A stretch of 64,000 nucleotides of DNA from AP-15 sp963797115 (GCA_963797115.1 CAWCOH010000002.1:814721-878720); one strand, 5' to 3'; numbered from the stretch's first letter, positions 37,528-46,642 are shown. Notes: generated by a model from the letters alone, not told the origin. Numbers and translations: made by a program.

Positions 37528-37800
37528 CGCCACCTCCTACATAACAATCCCGCACCCGCCCCGGGTGCCGATGCTCGGAGAGATATAATGCGATGATGGC
37601 AATTTAATGGTTATTGGTAGCAGCAGGTCAAAACCGTATCATTCCGAAGGAAAAGCGGCGTCGAGTGGGGAAGCTCGACGCCGCATTGCAGTATGGCCTG
37701 GCGCTGGGGGGTCAAAAAGCCAAGGCCTATTCGATCCTACGCACCCATGGTCAACAAAGCGTCAGCGCGTTGCTGGCGCCCGCCGGTCTGCGATTCGCGC

Positions 37801-38595
37801 TCAGCCGCGGCCGATATAGGGCATCTTGGTTGCCATCACGGTCATGAACTGGACATTCGCCTCGGGCGACAGCGAGGCCATATAGACGACCCCCTTGGCG
37901 ACGTCGCGGACGTCCATGCGCGGTTCGGCTTCGACCCTGCCGGTCGCCTGGAGCCGGCCCCGCGCAGTGTCTTCGTTGCGCGTCGTGGCGGCATTGCCGA
38001 TGTCGATCTGGCCACAGGCGATGTTGTATTGCCGCCCGTCGAGCGACAGCGATCGGGTGAGCCCGGTCAGTGCGTGCTTGGTCGAGGCGTAAGGGGTGGA
38101 GTTGCGGCGCGGCACATGGGCCGAGACCGAGCCATTGTTGATGATGCGCCCCCCCTGCGGGTCTTGGCTCTTCATCATGCGGAAAGCATGCTGGGCGCAA
38201 AGGAACGAGCCGGTCAGATTGACCGCGACCACATCCGACCATTGCTCGTAGGTCAGGTCTTCGAACGGGATGCCGCGGGTGCTGATCCCGGCGTTGTTAA
38301 ATAGCAGGTCGATGCGCCCGTACGTTTCTTTGACCCGGTCGAAGAGTGCTGCGATCGCTGCCGGATCGCGGACATCGGTCGGCACGACCAAGGTGCGCGG
38401 CGGCGGAGCCCCCTCCGCGCCGCGATGCGCGGCGCCTGGGGCAGGCTCCGCAAGGGAAGCGGTTTCTTCGAGCATCTCGCGCCGCCGCCCGGCCAACACC
38501 ACCGACCAGCCGTCGGCGAGCAGGGCGTGCGCTGTGGCGCGGCCGATTCCGCTCCCCGCACCGGTGATGACAGCGATATTTGGTGATGTGTCCAT
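37801..38595 (-). CDS. Short-chain dehydrogenase/reductase
   Basis: The product is a 264-aa NAD(P)-dependent oxidoreductase. ATG 38595 follows GAAGGAAG; longer in-frame starts add non-family sequence. The cofactor motif TGAGSGIG (residues 11-18), NNAG (100-103), catalytic Ser156, Tyr169 and Lys173 (YASTK) are all present. An Ala/Pro/Gly-rich insert lies between residues 49 and 67, after the first Rossmann helix. There are no co-directional neighbours within 270 bp, and the substrate cannot be inferred. Confidence 0.88.
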   Translation of the reverse strand: MDTSPNIAVITGAGSGIGRATAHALLADGWSVVLAGRRREMLEETASLAEPAPGAAHRGAEGAPPPRTLVVPTDVRDPAAIAALFDRVKETYGRIDLLFNNAGISTRGIPFEDLTYEQWSDVVAVNLTGSFLCAQHAFRMMKSQDPQGGRIINNGSVSAHVPRRNSTPYASTKHALTGLTRSLSLDGRQYNIACGQIDIGNAATTRNEDTARGRLQATGRVEAEPRMDVRDVAKGVVYMASLSPEANVQFMTVMATKMPYIGRG

Positions 38596-38927
38596 GTCGT
38601 GCTTCCTTCGTTCCGTGTGGTGAACGCGAAGTCCCTGAGATCGGAAGGGGTTCTTCATTGGGCGCCAGCGAAGCGATCTCGCCGATAAAGCTCCCGAAGT
38701 GGCTGAGATTGCCGCGTCATCCTGCGGGCTTCTCACAAGGAACAAGACGGCCGGGAGGCAAGGGCAACATCAAACGCTGCCCCGGCGGAGGCCGGGGCCC
38801 ACCAATCGGCCGCGCGAACAGCGGATCAATGGGTCCCGGCTTTCGTCGGGAAGGCGGATTGCGCGTGGCTTCATCTGGGGCGGCCCGGCCAGACCGGTCG
38901 GTGCAATGACACGCTTTCATTTTACAG
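38596..38927. other. Intergenic region with REP-like double hairpin
   Basis: The 332-bp gap contains no gene I can support. It includes the double hairpin at 38780-38851, described separately. The promoter of the SDR gene would be expected in its first part. Confidence 0.5.
38780..38851. repeat. REP-like element of two hairpins
   Basis: The first hairpin is CCCCGG-CGGAGG-CCGGGG (38780-38797). The second has arms TCCCG and CGGGA around a TTTC-containing loop (38834-38851). They are separated by 36 bases. Paired hairpins of this sequence type (GGCCCC...GGGTCCCGGC) are common as dispersed intergenic repeats in alphaproteobacterial genomes. Only one copy is in this window. Confidence 0.5.
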
Positions 38928-39770
38928 CTAGAGCCGACGCACGGATACCGATCGGCTCGGCGCTACCAGTTCGTCCTGCGCGGCAATCAGCGCCAGTTCG
39001 CCGTCGCCGGAGCGCATCGTCGCCTCGATCACCCCGTATATTGCGGCGATCGTCGCGGCGAGCGCCTCGGGCACCGATTTGCCCTTGAGCAGCCAGCCGA
39101 GAAAGAGTGCCGCCACCGCATCGCCGCAACCGGTCGCTTCGATCGGCAGACGCGGCGTCTCGACCGCCCACACGCCGTCGGGTCCGGCAGCAATCGCCGC
39201 GACACAGTCGGCGACGGTTTCGAGGCTTGTCGCCAGCACGATGCCGGGACCATTGTGCCGCAGTGCCTCCGCGGCGCCTGCGGCCTCGGCTAGGCTGCTC
39301 ACCGGTCCGCCGGTCAGCCATTCCAGCTCGAAGCGGTTCGGGGTCACGATATCGGCGAGCGCCAGCGCCCGATCGCGATAGAACTCCGGGATCCCGGCGC
39401 GGACGTAATACCCAAACCCAATGTCCCCCATTACAGGGTCGCAACAAAATAGCGCGCGCGGATTGGCCTCTTTTACTCGGGCGACGATGTCGAGCAGCAC
39501 CGGGCCGGTCTCCGCCTCGCCTAGATAACCCGACAAGATCGCATCACAGCGCGGCAGCACACCCAACTCGGCGATGCCCTGGAACAGAGTGGCGATCTCG
39601 CTCGCCGGAACGGTGTTGCCGCGCCACCTCTGGTAGCCCGTATGGTTGGAGAAGGCGACGGTGTTGAGCGACCAGGTCTCGCAGCCGAGGCGTTGCAACG
39701 GGAACAATGCCGCGGTGTTGCCGACATTGCCGCAGGCGACCCAGGATTGGACCGAGAGCACGGTCGGCAT
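38928..39770 (-). CDS. pdxY: Pyridoxal kinase
   Basis: The product is a 280-aa cytoplasmic kinase of the ribokinase superfamily that phosphorylates pyridoxal in the B6 salvage pathway. It has the N-terminal VLSVQSWVACGNVGN, the substrate-loop region SGYLG, DPVMGD, TPNRFELEWLTG and the anion-hole motif ATGCGDAVAALFLG (family GTGD, with Cys for Thr). The length matches PdxY. Its ATG follows the stop of the upstream membrane-protein gene by one base, so the two are co-translated. Confidence 0.92.
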   Translation of the reverse strand: MPTVLSVQSWVACGNVGNTAALFPLQRLGCETWSLNTVAFSNHTGYQRWRGNTVPASEIATLFQGIAELGVLPRCDAILSGYLGEAETGPVLLDIVARVKEANPRALFCCDPVMGDIGFGYYVRAGIPEFYRDRALALADIVTPNRFELEWLTGGPVSSLAEAAGAAEALRHNGPGIVLATSLETVADCVAAIAAGPDGVWAVETPRLPIEATGCGDAVAALFLGWLLKGKSVPEALAATIAAIYGVIEATMRSGDGELALIAAQDELVAPSRSVSVRRL

Positions 39771-39771
39771 G

Positions 39772-40212
39772 TCAGGACGCGTCCCTGTCCATGCGGTCGA
39801 AGACGTTCTTCATGTTGAGGAAGACGATGACGCCGCTGATGCCGAAAAGGCCAACCCCTGCGGCATGCATGGCCCCGCTCTCCCAGGCGTGAGCAAGGAA
39901 CAGCCCGGCGAGCCCGATGGCGACAAACAGCGGGATTACGACCGCCAGGCTCTTCATGTCATTGACGAGCAGAAAGGTGCCCCAACCGGACGCACCGCCA
40001 TCCAATCCGTGCTTCAGCCGCAGAAAGCCGAGCGCGATCGCGCAGAAGCTCAGCAGCAGGCCGCACTGGTAGTCGCCAGGCCGCCCATTCGCGCTCGCGA
40101 CAAAGGCGCCGATCAAGGCGAGAAGCCCGAGGATGATGAATTGGCCCCAAAAGCCGAGCCACAACCAGAAGGCGCGTTTCGCGTCGCCCGGCCTCTCGCT
40201 CGTCTCATTCAT
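39772..40212 (-). CDS. Small four-span membrane protein of unknown function
   Basis: The product is a 146-aa protein. ATG 40212 is preceded by GGAGGGGCGG. A charged N-terminus (MNETSERPGDAKRAF) is followed by four hydrophobic stretches (about residues 17-38, 47-65, 84-103 and 112-132). No family is recognised. It is directly upstream of pdxY (1-bp gap) in the same operon, but no link to vitamin B6 is evident from sequence. Confidence 0.75.
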   Translation of the reverse strand: MNETSERPGDAKRAFWLWLGFWGQFIILGLLALIGAFVASANGRPGDYQCGLLLSFCAIALGFLRLKHGLDGGASGWGTFLLVNDMKSLAVVIPLFVAIGLAGLFLAHAWESGAMHAAGVGLFGISGVIVFLNMKNVFDRMDRDAS

Positions 40213-40299
40213 TTCCGCCCCTCCGTGGGCTATACTGTAGCGCAATTTCGGTCGTTCCAGCCGTTGTCCGGGTATAACAGCATCGACAAGGACAACCTG

Positions 40300-41199
40300 A
40301 TGCCCACTGTCTTTCGCCCGCGCCGTAGCCTTCTCTTCATGCCCGGCTCGAACCCGCGAGCGCTGGAAAGGGCGCGCTCCCTACCCGCTGACGGGCTGAT
40401 TATCGATCTTGAAGATGCGGTGGCGGCGGAGGCGAAGGAGGAGGCCCGCGGGATCGTCGCGGCGGCCCTCGCCAAGGGCGGCTACGGCGGGCGCGAGCTG
40501 GTGCTGCGCGTCAACCCCCTCGATACGCCCTGGGGCCACACCGATCTCGCCGCTGCGGCCACATTGCCAATCGACGCGGTGCTGCTCCCCAAGGTCGAGA
40601 GCGCCGAGCGGGTGCGGCTGACCGTGTCACAACTGGACGCGCTCGGGGCGCCGGAGCGGCTCGCGGTATGGTGCATGCTGGAGACGCCGCTGGGGATCCT
40701 GGGTGCAAGCGAGATCGCCGCCGCGAGCCCGCGGCTCGAGGTGCTGGTGCTCGGGACGTCGGACCTGACGAAGGATCTGCATGCTGTTGCAACCCGCGAC
40801 CGCCTGCCGCTGGTCACCGCGTTGGGCCTGGCGATGCTGGCTGCCCGCGCCCACGGGCTGGCCATCCTCGACGGCGTGCATCTCGACCTTTCTGACGAGG
40901 AGGGCTTTGCCTTCATCTGTCGGCAGGGCCGAGAACTGGGCTTTGATGGCAAGACATTGATCCACCCAACGCAGATCGGACCGGCGAACGCCGCCTTCGC
41001 CCCAAGCGCCGAGGAAATCGAGTGGTCGCGCCGCATCATCGCCGCGCACGCCGCGGCTGTAGCGGCTGGCAAGGGCGTTATGCTGGTCGATGGCAAGCTG
41101 ATTGAAATGCTTCATGTCGAGAATGCACGGCGGCTGCTCGGGCTCGCCGAGGGGATCGAACAGATCCCGTCCGTTGACACTCCTCCGCACGGGGTCTAA
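40300..41199 (+). CDS. HpcH/HpaI-family CoA-ester lyase (CitE / L-malyl-CoA lyase-like)
   Basis: The product is a 299-aa cytoplasmic lyase that cleaves or forms malyl-CoA-type esters. ATG 40300 begins MPTVFRPRRSLLFMPGSNPRALERA, the normal CitE/Mcl N-terminus. Active-site strands are LIIDLEDAV (Glu-Asp pair for Mg2+), LRVNPLDTPWG, LLPKVESAERV and CMLETPLGIL. It lies 74 bp before sdhCDAB on the same strand, an arrangement I recall from alphaproteobacteria with glyoxylate-assimilation pathways, so it probably feeds the TCA cycle. Exact substrate is uncertain. Confidence 0.88.
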   Translation: MPTVFRPRRSLLFMPGSNPRALERARSLPADGLIIDLEDAVAAEAKEEARGIVAAALAKGGYGGRELVLRVNPLDTPWGHTDLAAAATLPIDAVLLPKVESAERVRLTVSQLDALGAPERLAVWCMLETPLGILGASEIAAASPRLEVLVLGTSDLTKDLHAVATRDRLPLVTALGLAMLAARAHGLAILDGVHLDLSDEEGFAFICRQGRELGFDGKTLIHPTQIGPANAAFAPSAEEIEWSRRIIAAHAAAVAAGKGVMLVDGKLIEMLHVENARRLLGLAEGIEQIPSVDTPPHGV

Positions 41200-41273
41200 G
41201 TGACCCGCTGACGGCGGCGGCCGCTGTGTGGCCGCCGCACTCGTTTGGAGCACCAATGCCGGGCCTGACGTAG

Positions 41274-41666
41274 ATGAGATCCGCCGACCGGCCGATTTCG
41301 CCGCACCTTCAGATCTATCGCTGGCAACTCACCTCGGTCCTGTCGATCCTGCACCGCGCCGCCGGGGTAGCGCTGAGCATCGGCGCGATCGTGCTCGTAT
41401 GGTGGCTCATCGCCGCCGCCGCAGGTCCCGAGGCCTTCGATGGCATCTCAGGGTTTCTCGCTTCCTGGCTCGGCCTCCTGCTGCTGTTCGGCTGGAGCGT
41501 GGCGCTGTTCTATCATCTATGCAACGGGATCCGGCATCTCGTCTGGGACACCGGGCACGGGCTCGATCTCAAATCCACCTATCGCGGGGGATGGTTGGTC
41601 TTAGCGGGGACGGCCGCGATGACGCTGATCGCCTGGAGCGCCGCAATCTCCGGCTGGACCGACTGA
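41274..41666 (+). CDS. sdhC: Succinate dehydrogenase cytochrome b556 subunit
   Basis: The product is a 130-aa inner-membrane subunit of complex II. It has the family N-terminal RPISPHLQIYRWQLTSVLSI and HRAAG, three membrane spans, and HLCNGIRHLVWD in the second span, where the haem-ligand and quinone-site residues lie. It is first of the operon sdhC-sdhD-sdhA-sdhB, with one base between it and sdhD. Confidence 0.93.
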   Translation: MRSADRPISPHLQIYRWQLTSVLSILHRAAGVALSIGAIVLVWWLIAAAAGPEAFDGISGFLASWLGLLLLFGWSVALFYHLCNGIRHLVWDTGHGLDLKSTYRGGWLVLAGTAAMTLIAWSAAISGWTD

Positions 41667-41667
41667 A

Positions 41668-42063
41668 ATGGCAACAACGCGGATGCGCTCGCCGGTCGGC
41701 CGTGCGATGGGTCTGGGCTCAGCCAAGGAGGGTGTCGAGCATTGGTGGCTCCAGCGCGTCACCGCGGTGGCGCTGGTGCCGCTGACCCTCTGGTTCGTCG
41801 CCGCCCTCGTCCGGCTCTCCGGCGCCGATAGCGACGCTGTGCGGGACTGGGTCGGTCGTCCGCTGCCGGCGATTTTGCTGGTGCTGCTGCTGATCGCAAC
41901 CTTTTGGCACGCCTCGCTAGGGCTGCAGGTCGTGATCGAGGATTACGTCCATACCGACCTCGCCAAGCTCGGGCTTGTCATCGTCGTGCGCCTGGCGTGC
42001 TTCGCGTTGACCGCCGCGGGGATCTTCGCCGTGTTCAGCATGGCGGTCGGATCGATGGGCTGA
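41668..42063 (+). CDS. sdhD: Succinate dehydrogenase membrane-anchor subunit
   Basis: The product is a 131-aa membrane anchor with three spans. Typical features are MRSPVGRAMGLGSAKEGVEHWWLQRV at the N-terminus and a haem-ligand His in the segment FWHASLGLQVVIEDYVHTD (shortened here). It binds haem b and quinone together with SdhC. The adjacent genes are 1 bp upstream and 13 bp downstream. Confidence 0.93.
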   Translation: MATTRMRSPVGRAMGLGSAKEGVEHWWLQRVTAVALVPLTLWFVAALVRLSGADSDAVRDWVGRPLPAILLVLLLIATFWHASLGLQVVIEDYVHTDLAKLGLVIVVRLACFALTAAGIFAVFSMAVGSMG

Positions 42064-42076
42064 TCGCGGTCCCGAG

Positions 42077-43870
42077 ATGTCGCCAGCCTATACGATCACC
42101 GACCATAGCTACGACATCGTCGTCGTCGGCGCCGGCGGCGCTGGGTTGCGCGCAACCTTGGGGGCGACCGTCGAGGGACTCAAGACTGCCTGCATCTCCA
42201 AGGTGTACCCGACCCGCAGCCACACCGTCGCCGCGCAGGGCGGCGTCAGCGCCGCGCTCGGCAATATGGGCGAGGACGACTGGCGCTGGCACATGTATGA
42301 CACGGTCAAGGGGTCCGACTGGCTCGGCGACCAGGATGCGATCGAATACATGTGCAAGAACGCAATGCCGGCGGTCATCGAGCTCGAGCATTTCGGTGTG
42401 CCGTTCTCGCGCACCGAGGATGGGCGGATTTACCAGCGCCCGTTCGGCGGCCATATGCGGGATTACGGCGAGGGCGATCCGGCCCGGCGCGCCTGCGCCG
42501 CTGCCGATCGGACCGGCCACGCGATCATCCACACGCTCTACCAGCAGTGCCTGCGCCACCATGCGGAATTCTTTGTCGAGTACTTCGCGCTCGACCTGAT
42601 CATGGACGATGAGGGTGTCTGTCGCGGGGTCATGGCGTGGAACCTCGAAGACGGCACAATACATCGTTTTCGCGCCCATATCGTGGTCCTCGCCACCGGC
42701 GGGTACGGCCGGACCTATTTTTCCTGCACCTCGGCGCACACCTGCACCGGTGACGGCAATGCCATGGTGCTGCGTGCCGGGCTGGCGTTGCAGGACATGG
42801 AATTCATTCAGTTTCATCCGACCGGCATCTACGGCGCCGGCTGCCTGATCACCGAGGGGGCGCGGGGCGAGGGCGGCTATTTGACCAACAGCGAGGGCGA
42901 GCGCTTCATGGAGCGCTACGCGCCGCACGCCAAGGACCTCGCCTCGCGCGACGTCGTCAGCCGGGCGATGACGGTCGAGATCCGCGAGGGCCGCGGCTGC
43001 GGCCCGCTGCGCGACCATATCCTCCTACACCTCGAGCATCTGGCGCCCGAGGTGCTGCATCAACGCCTGCCCGGCATCTCGGAGACGGCGCGGATCTTTG
43101 CCGGCGTCGACGTCACGCGCGAGCCGATCCCGGTGTTGCCGACCGCGCACTACAACATGGGCGGCATTCCGACCAATCATCATGGCGAGGTATTGCGGCC
43201 GACCGCGAGCGATCCCGACGCCACCGCTCCCGGCCTGATGGCGATCGGCGAGGCGGCTTGCGTGTCGGTGCACGGCGCCAATCGGCTCGGCTGCAACTCG
43301 CTGCTCGACATCGTCGTCTTCGGCCGCGCCGCCGCGCACCGCGCCGCCGAGCTGGTACGGCCGGGGGCGCCACATCCGCCATTCCACAACGGGGCGGGCG
43401 AGGCCGCGATTGATCGGCTCGATCAAGTGCGGCACGCCAAGGGCCCTCGCCGTACCGCCGACATCCGGCTCGACATGCAACGCGTGATGCAGAACAACTG
43501 CGCCGTCTTCCGCACCGCCGAAGTGCTCCGCGAGGGGGTGAGCCGGATCGATGTCGTCGCGCACAGCTTCACCGATCTTGGCATCTCGGACCGCTCGTTG
43601 ATCTGGAACAGCGACCTCGCCGAGGCGCTAGAGCTCAAGAATTTGTTGGAGCAGGCGGTCGTCGCCCTGCATTCGGCCGAGAACCGGACCGAGAGCCGCG
43701 GCGCGCACGCGCGCGAAGACTTCCCCCAGCGCGACGACCGGAACTGGCTGAGGCACACGGTGGCACGGCTCGACAGCGAGGGTGCCGTCGAAATCGGGTA
43801 TCGCCCGGTCCACCTCTTCACCCTGTCGAACGAGGTGCAGACCTTCCCGCCCAAAGCGCGGGTGTATTAG
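42077..43870 (+). CDS. sdhA: Succinate dehydrogenase flavoprotein subunit
   Basis: The product is a 597-aa catalytic subunit oxidising succinate to fumarate. The FAD dinucleotide motif is VVVGAGGAGLRATLGA (about residues 14-29), the covalent-FAD His is in SHTVAAQGGVSAALGN, and active-site motifs EFIQFHPTGI and GEAACVSVHGANRLGCNSLL are intact. The C-terminal helical domain is complete and ends NEVQTFPPKARVY. It is full-length for the family. Confidence 0.96.
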   Translation: MSPAYTITDHSYDIVVVGAGGAGLRATLGATVEGLKTACISKVYPTRSHTVAAQGGVSAALGNMGEDDWRWHMYDTVKGSDWLGDQDAIEYMCKNAMPAVIELEHFGVPFSRTEDGRIYQRPFGGHMRDYGEGDPARRACAAADRTGHAIIHTLYQQCLRHHAEFFVEYFALDLIMDDEGVCRGVMAWNLEDGTIHRFRAHIVVLATGGYGRTYFSCTSAHTCTGDGNAMVLRAGLALQDMEFIQFHPTGIYGAGCLITEGARGEGGYLTNSEGERFMERYAPHAKDLASRDVVSRAMTVEIREGRGCGPLRDHILLHLEHLAPEVLHQRLPGISETARIFAGVDVTREPIPVLPTAHYNMGGIPTNHHGEVLRPTASDPDATAPGLMAIGEAACVSVHGANRLGCNSLLDIVVFGRAAAHRAAELVRPGAPHPPFHNGAGEAAIDRLDQVRHAKGPRRTADIRLDMQRVMQNNCAVFRTAEVLREGVSRIDVVAHSFTDLGISDRSLIWNSDLAEALELKNLLEQAVVALHSAENRTESRGAHAREDFPQRDDRNWLRHTVARLDSEGAVEIGYRPVHLFTLSNEVQTFPPKARVY

Positions 43871-43920
43871 GGCGGAGGTGCAATGAAATCGTGCCCAAAT
43901 CGCCGAATCCTCGCGCTCGT

Positions 43921-43980
43921 CGCCCCTCACCCTCCCGCTTCGCGGGTCCCTCCCTCTCCCCGCTTGCGGGGAGAGAGGGG
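43921..43980. repeat. Dispersed GC hairpin repeat between sdhA and sdhB
   Basis: Two hairpins stand in the sdhA-sdhB gap: CCCGC/GCGGG (43934-43946) and a perfect 10-bp stem CTCTCCCCGC-TT-GCGGGGAGAG (43954-43975), within a CCCCTCACCCTCCC context. A related element at about 46588-46674 shares CCCCTCACCC and the CTCTCCCC/GGGGAGAG stem, so this is a dispersed family. Placement inside an operon could attenuate sdhB expression or stabilise upstream mRNA. Confidence 0.6.
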
Positions 43981-44000
43981 GGCTTGCTTGAGCGATACCG

Positions 44001-44780
44001 ATGGCTGAATTCACCCTGCCGGCGAATTCGAAGATCGGCGTTGGAAAGACAGTCCCGGGGCCGCCGGGTGCCACGCGGGTGCGCGAGTTCAAGGTGTACC
44101 GGTGGAACCCGGACGACGGAAAGAACCCGGTCGTCGATACTTTTACGATCGATCTCAACGATTGCGGTCCGATGGTCCTCGACGCCCTGATCAAGATCAA
44201 GAACGAGATCGACACGACATTGACCTTTCGCCGCTCCTGCCGCGAGGGCGTGTGCGGCTCCTGTGCGATGAACATCGATGGGGTCAACACGCTCGCCTGC
44301 ATCAAGGCGATCTCCGATATCGAAGGTCCGGTGGGGATCTACCCGCTGCCGCATTTGCCGGTCATCAAGGATCTGGTCGGGGACCAGACGCACATTATCG
44401 CGCAGTACCAGTCGATCCGGCCGTGGCTGCAGACCGCGAGTCCGCCCTCGCCCGATCGCGAGCGTTTGCAGTCGGAAGAGGAGCGTGCGGAGCTCGACGG
44501 GCTGTGGGAGTGCATTCTGTGCTTCTGCTGCACGACGGCGTGCCCGAGCTATTGGTGGAACGGCGAGCGCTATCTCGGCCCGGCAGTGCTGTTGCAGGCC
44601 TATCGCTGGATCGCCGACAGCCGCGACGAGGCTACCGGCGAGCGGCTCGACGAGCTCGAAGACCCGTTCCGTCTCTACCGCTGCCACACAATCATGAACT
44701 GCACCCGCACCTGCCCGAAGAACCTCAACCCCGCCAAGGCCATCGCCGAGATCAAGAAGCTGATGGTATTGCGCCGCTAA
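44001..44780 (+). CDS. sdhB: Succinate dehydrogenase iron-sulfur subunit
   Basis: The product is a 259-aa iron-sulfur subunit. [2Fe-2S] ligands are C80, C85, C88 and C100 (SCREGVCGSC). The [4Fe-4S] ligands are C171, C174, C177 and C181 (CILCFCCTTAC), and [3Fe-4S] cysteines are C228, C234 and C238 (CHTIMNCTRTC). Electrons pass from SdhA through these centres to quinone. The 130-bp gap after sdhA contains the hairpin repeat, so expression may partly be set there. Confidence 0.96.
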   Translation: MAEFTLPANSKIGVGKTVPGPPGATRVREFKVYRWNPDDGKNPVVDTFTIDLNDCGPMVLDALIKIKNEIDTTLTFRRSCREGVCGSCAMNIDGVNTLACIKAISDIEGPVGIYPLPHLPVIKDLVGDQTHIIAQYQSIRPWLQTASPPSPDRERLQSEEERAELDGLWECILCFCCTTACPSYWWNGERYLGPAVLLQAYRWIADSRDEATGERLDELEDPFRLYRCHTIMNCTRTCPKNLNPAKAIAEIKKLMVLRR

Positions 44781-44808
44781 CCGCAGCGAGCCCCGGGTTG
44801 CTTCATCG

Positions 44809-44976
44809 ATGGCACACGGCCTCGCTTTGGTCACGCGCAACACTCGCGATGTCGCGTTCGCGAGTTTATCGCTGATCAATCCGTGGCAACCCCAATTGGG
44901 GGTGCCGAAAGTAGAAGCACTGTGGGAGGCCACCTATTTCGCCGGCCTGCGCAAGGCGGGAATGGCGGAAGAATAA
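44809..44976 (+). pseudogene. VapC toxin C-terminal fragment
   Basis: A 55-codon frame reads MAHGLALVTRNTRDV followed by LSLINPWQP, which is the end of a PIN-domain VapC toxin (typical AHGLTLVTRNTRDF...LLNPW). The N-terminal PIN residues and a VapB partner are missing. The reading frame continues past the usual VapC end (EALWEATYFAGLRKAGMAEE) and its TAA overlaps the ATG of the nucleoside hydrolase gene. It is a relic of a toxin-antitoxin pair. Confidence 0.55.
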
Positions 44977-45917
44977 TGCGGCGCCCGATCATCATCGATA
45001 CCGACCCGGGGATTGACGATGCTGTTGCCATCCTGCTGGCGCTGGCAGCGCCTGAGGAACTTGAGGTACTCGGCATTGTTGCGGTGGCAGGAAACTTGCC
45101 GCTGGCGCAGACCGAGCGCAACGCGCGCCGGATCTGCGAGCTGGCCGGGCGTGCTGATATCCCGGTCTATGCCGGCTGCGCGCGGCCGATGCTGCGCTCG
45201 CTCGCGACGGCGGAGCATATCCACGGCGAAACTGCGCGCGACCGTCTGCTATTGCCGGAGCCCACAATGGCATTGCGGCCGCGGCATGGGGTCGATTTCC
45301 TGATTGAGCCATTGCGCGCCGCCAAGACGAACAAAATCACGCTGTGCGCATTGGGCCCACTGACCAACATCGCCATGGCGCTCCTCAAGGCGCCGGAGAT
45401 TGCCGGCAAGATCGCCGAGTTGGTCATCATGGGCGGCGCTTGCTTCGAGCTCGGCAATGTGACGCCGGCCGCCGAGTTCAACATCCATGTCGACCCGCAT
45501 GCCGCGGCGATCGTCGTCGACAGCGGCATCCCGATCACAATGATCCCTCTCGACGTCACCCATCAGGTGCTGAGCACTCCGCCGCGGATTGAGGCGCTGC
45601 GGGCTCTGGGCAATCGATGCGGCCCCGCGGTTGCTGCGCTGTTGTCGTCTTTCGAGAAGAAGCGGAGCGCGAAGTTTGGAGAGCGCGGCAGAGCGCTCCA
45701 TGATCCGTGCGTCATCGCTTATCTGCTGTGTCCTGCGTTGTTCGGCGGTCGCGAGGTCAATGTCGCAATCGAGACGCAGAGCCCGCTGACCATCGGGATG
45801 ACCGTGGTCGACTGGTGGGGGGTCACCGGTCGCAAGCCGAATGTCCGGTGGATGAGCACCGTCGATGCCGAGGGTTTCTACGATCTGCTGACGGAAAAGC
45901 TGGCACGGCTACCTTAG
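44976..45917 (+). CDS. Inosine-uridine-type nucleoside hydrolase
   Basis: The product is a 313-aa hydrolase splitting nucleosides to base and ribose. The Ca2+-binding motif DTDPGIDDA occupies residues 8-16; further family motifs are GPLTNIAMAL, VIMGGACFELGNVTPAAEFN and NIHVDPHAA, with the late DWWGVTGRKPN segment. ATG 44976 is chosen over an upstream frame start because the family begins just before the Asp motif. It overlaps the VapC relic's stop. Nucleobase specificity cannot be read from the sequence. Confidence 0.9.
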   Translation: MRRPIIIDTDPGIDDAVAILLALAAPEELEVLGIVAVAGNLPLAQTERNARRICELAGRADIPVYAGCARPMLRSLATAEHIHGETARDRLLLPEPTMALRPRHGVDFLIEPLRAAKTNKITLCALGPLTNIAMALLKAPEIAGKIAELVIMGGACFELGNVTPAAEFNIHVDPHAAAIVVDSGIPITMIPLDVTHQVLSTPPRIEALRALGNRCGPAVAALLSSFEKKRSAKFGERGRALHDPCVIAYLLCPALFGGREVNVAIETQSPLTIGMTVVDWWGVTGRKPNVRWMSTVDAEGFYDLLTEKLARLP

Positions 45918-45971
45918 CCGGGTTTCTTGCTCTAGAGTGCCCCAGCCAACTCATACAAGGGAGTGAGGTCG

Positions 45972-46580
45972 ATGATCTTTGAGATGCGGACCTACCGCTT
46001 GCAGCCGGGGTCGGTGCCGGAAGCCGAGAAGCGGTTTGGCGAGGCGCTGACCGAACGCGTCAAGGTGTCGCCGCTGGGCGCCTTCTTCCACACCGAAGTC
46101 GGGCCGCTCAACCACATCATTCATATCTGGCCCTATGACGATCTCCAGCATCGGACCCGGGTGCGCTCGCAGTCGATCCCGAACTGGCCGCCGAAGATCC
46201 AGGAATTCATCGTCGAGATGGAGAGCAAGATCTTCATCGCCGCGCCATTCTGCCCGGCTTTCACACCGCGCCAGCATGGCAATCTCTACGAGATCCGCAC
46301 CTATACGATGAAACCCGGCGTCGCCGGCGAAGTCGTCGCGCGCTGGGCCGAGCGGATCGAGGGGCGGGTGAAGCTCTCGCCATTGGCCGCCGCCGGCCAC
46401 ACCGAGCTCGGCCCGCTCAACCAGTGGATCCACATCTGGGCCTACAAGGACGCTGCCGATCGTTTCCGCATCCGCGACGAGGCGCGCGCCGCCGGTGCGT
46501 GGCCGCCGGCGACCCGCGGCATGTTCGTCAAGCAGGAGAACATGCTGGTCGTCCCGGCATCGTTCTCGCCGCTGCGGTAA
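45972..46580 (+). CDS. NIPSNAP-family protein (two domains)
   Basis: The product is a 202-aa protein. ATG 45972 follows AGGGAG; GTG 45963 is a possible longer start. Two tandem NIPSNAP (dimeric alpha/beta barrel) repeats are seen: MIFEMRTYRLQPG...GPLNHIIHIW and LYEIRTYTMKPGV...GPLNQWIHIW. The molecular role of the family is poorly defined. It is 54 bp after the nucleoside hydrolase and ends facing the penicillin-binding protein gene. Confidence 0.88.
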   Translation: MIFEMRTYRLQPGSVPEAEKRFGEALTERVKVSPLGAFFHTEVGPLNHIIHIWPYDDLQHRTRVRSQSIPNWPPKIQEFIVEMESKIFIAAPFCPAFTPRQHGNLYEIRTYTMKPGVAGEVVARWAERIEGRVKLSPLAAAGHTELGPLNQWIHIWAYKDAADRFRIRDEARAAGAWPPATRGMFVKQENMLVVPASFSPLR

Positions 46581-46615
46581 TAGTAGCCCCTCACCCCAGC
46601 CTCCGCTTAATTACC

Positions 46616-46642
46616 CTCTCCCCCCGCCGGCCGGGGGGAGAG
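46616..46642. terminator. Hairpin between convergent genes, probable terminator
   Basis: Arms CTCTCCCCCCG and CGGGGGGAGAG pair perfectly around a 5-base loop, followed by GCGCTTTT on the + strand. It lies 36 bp after the NIPSNAP stop and 40 bp before the end of the minus-strand pbp gene, so it could terminate both. It belongs to the same repeat family as the sdhA-sdhB element. Confidence 0.55.

Noticed and set aside
37607..37847. Short + strand frames between the DUF5681 gene and the SDR gene
   Set aside because: They have poor starts, run into the SDR gene on the other strand and show no known motif; a stretch resembling IIPKEKRRRVGKLDAALQYG could be a relic but cannot be supported.
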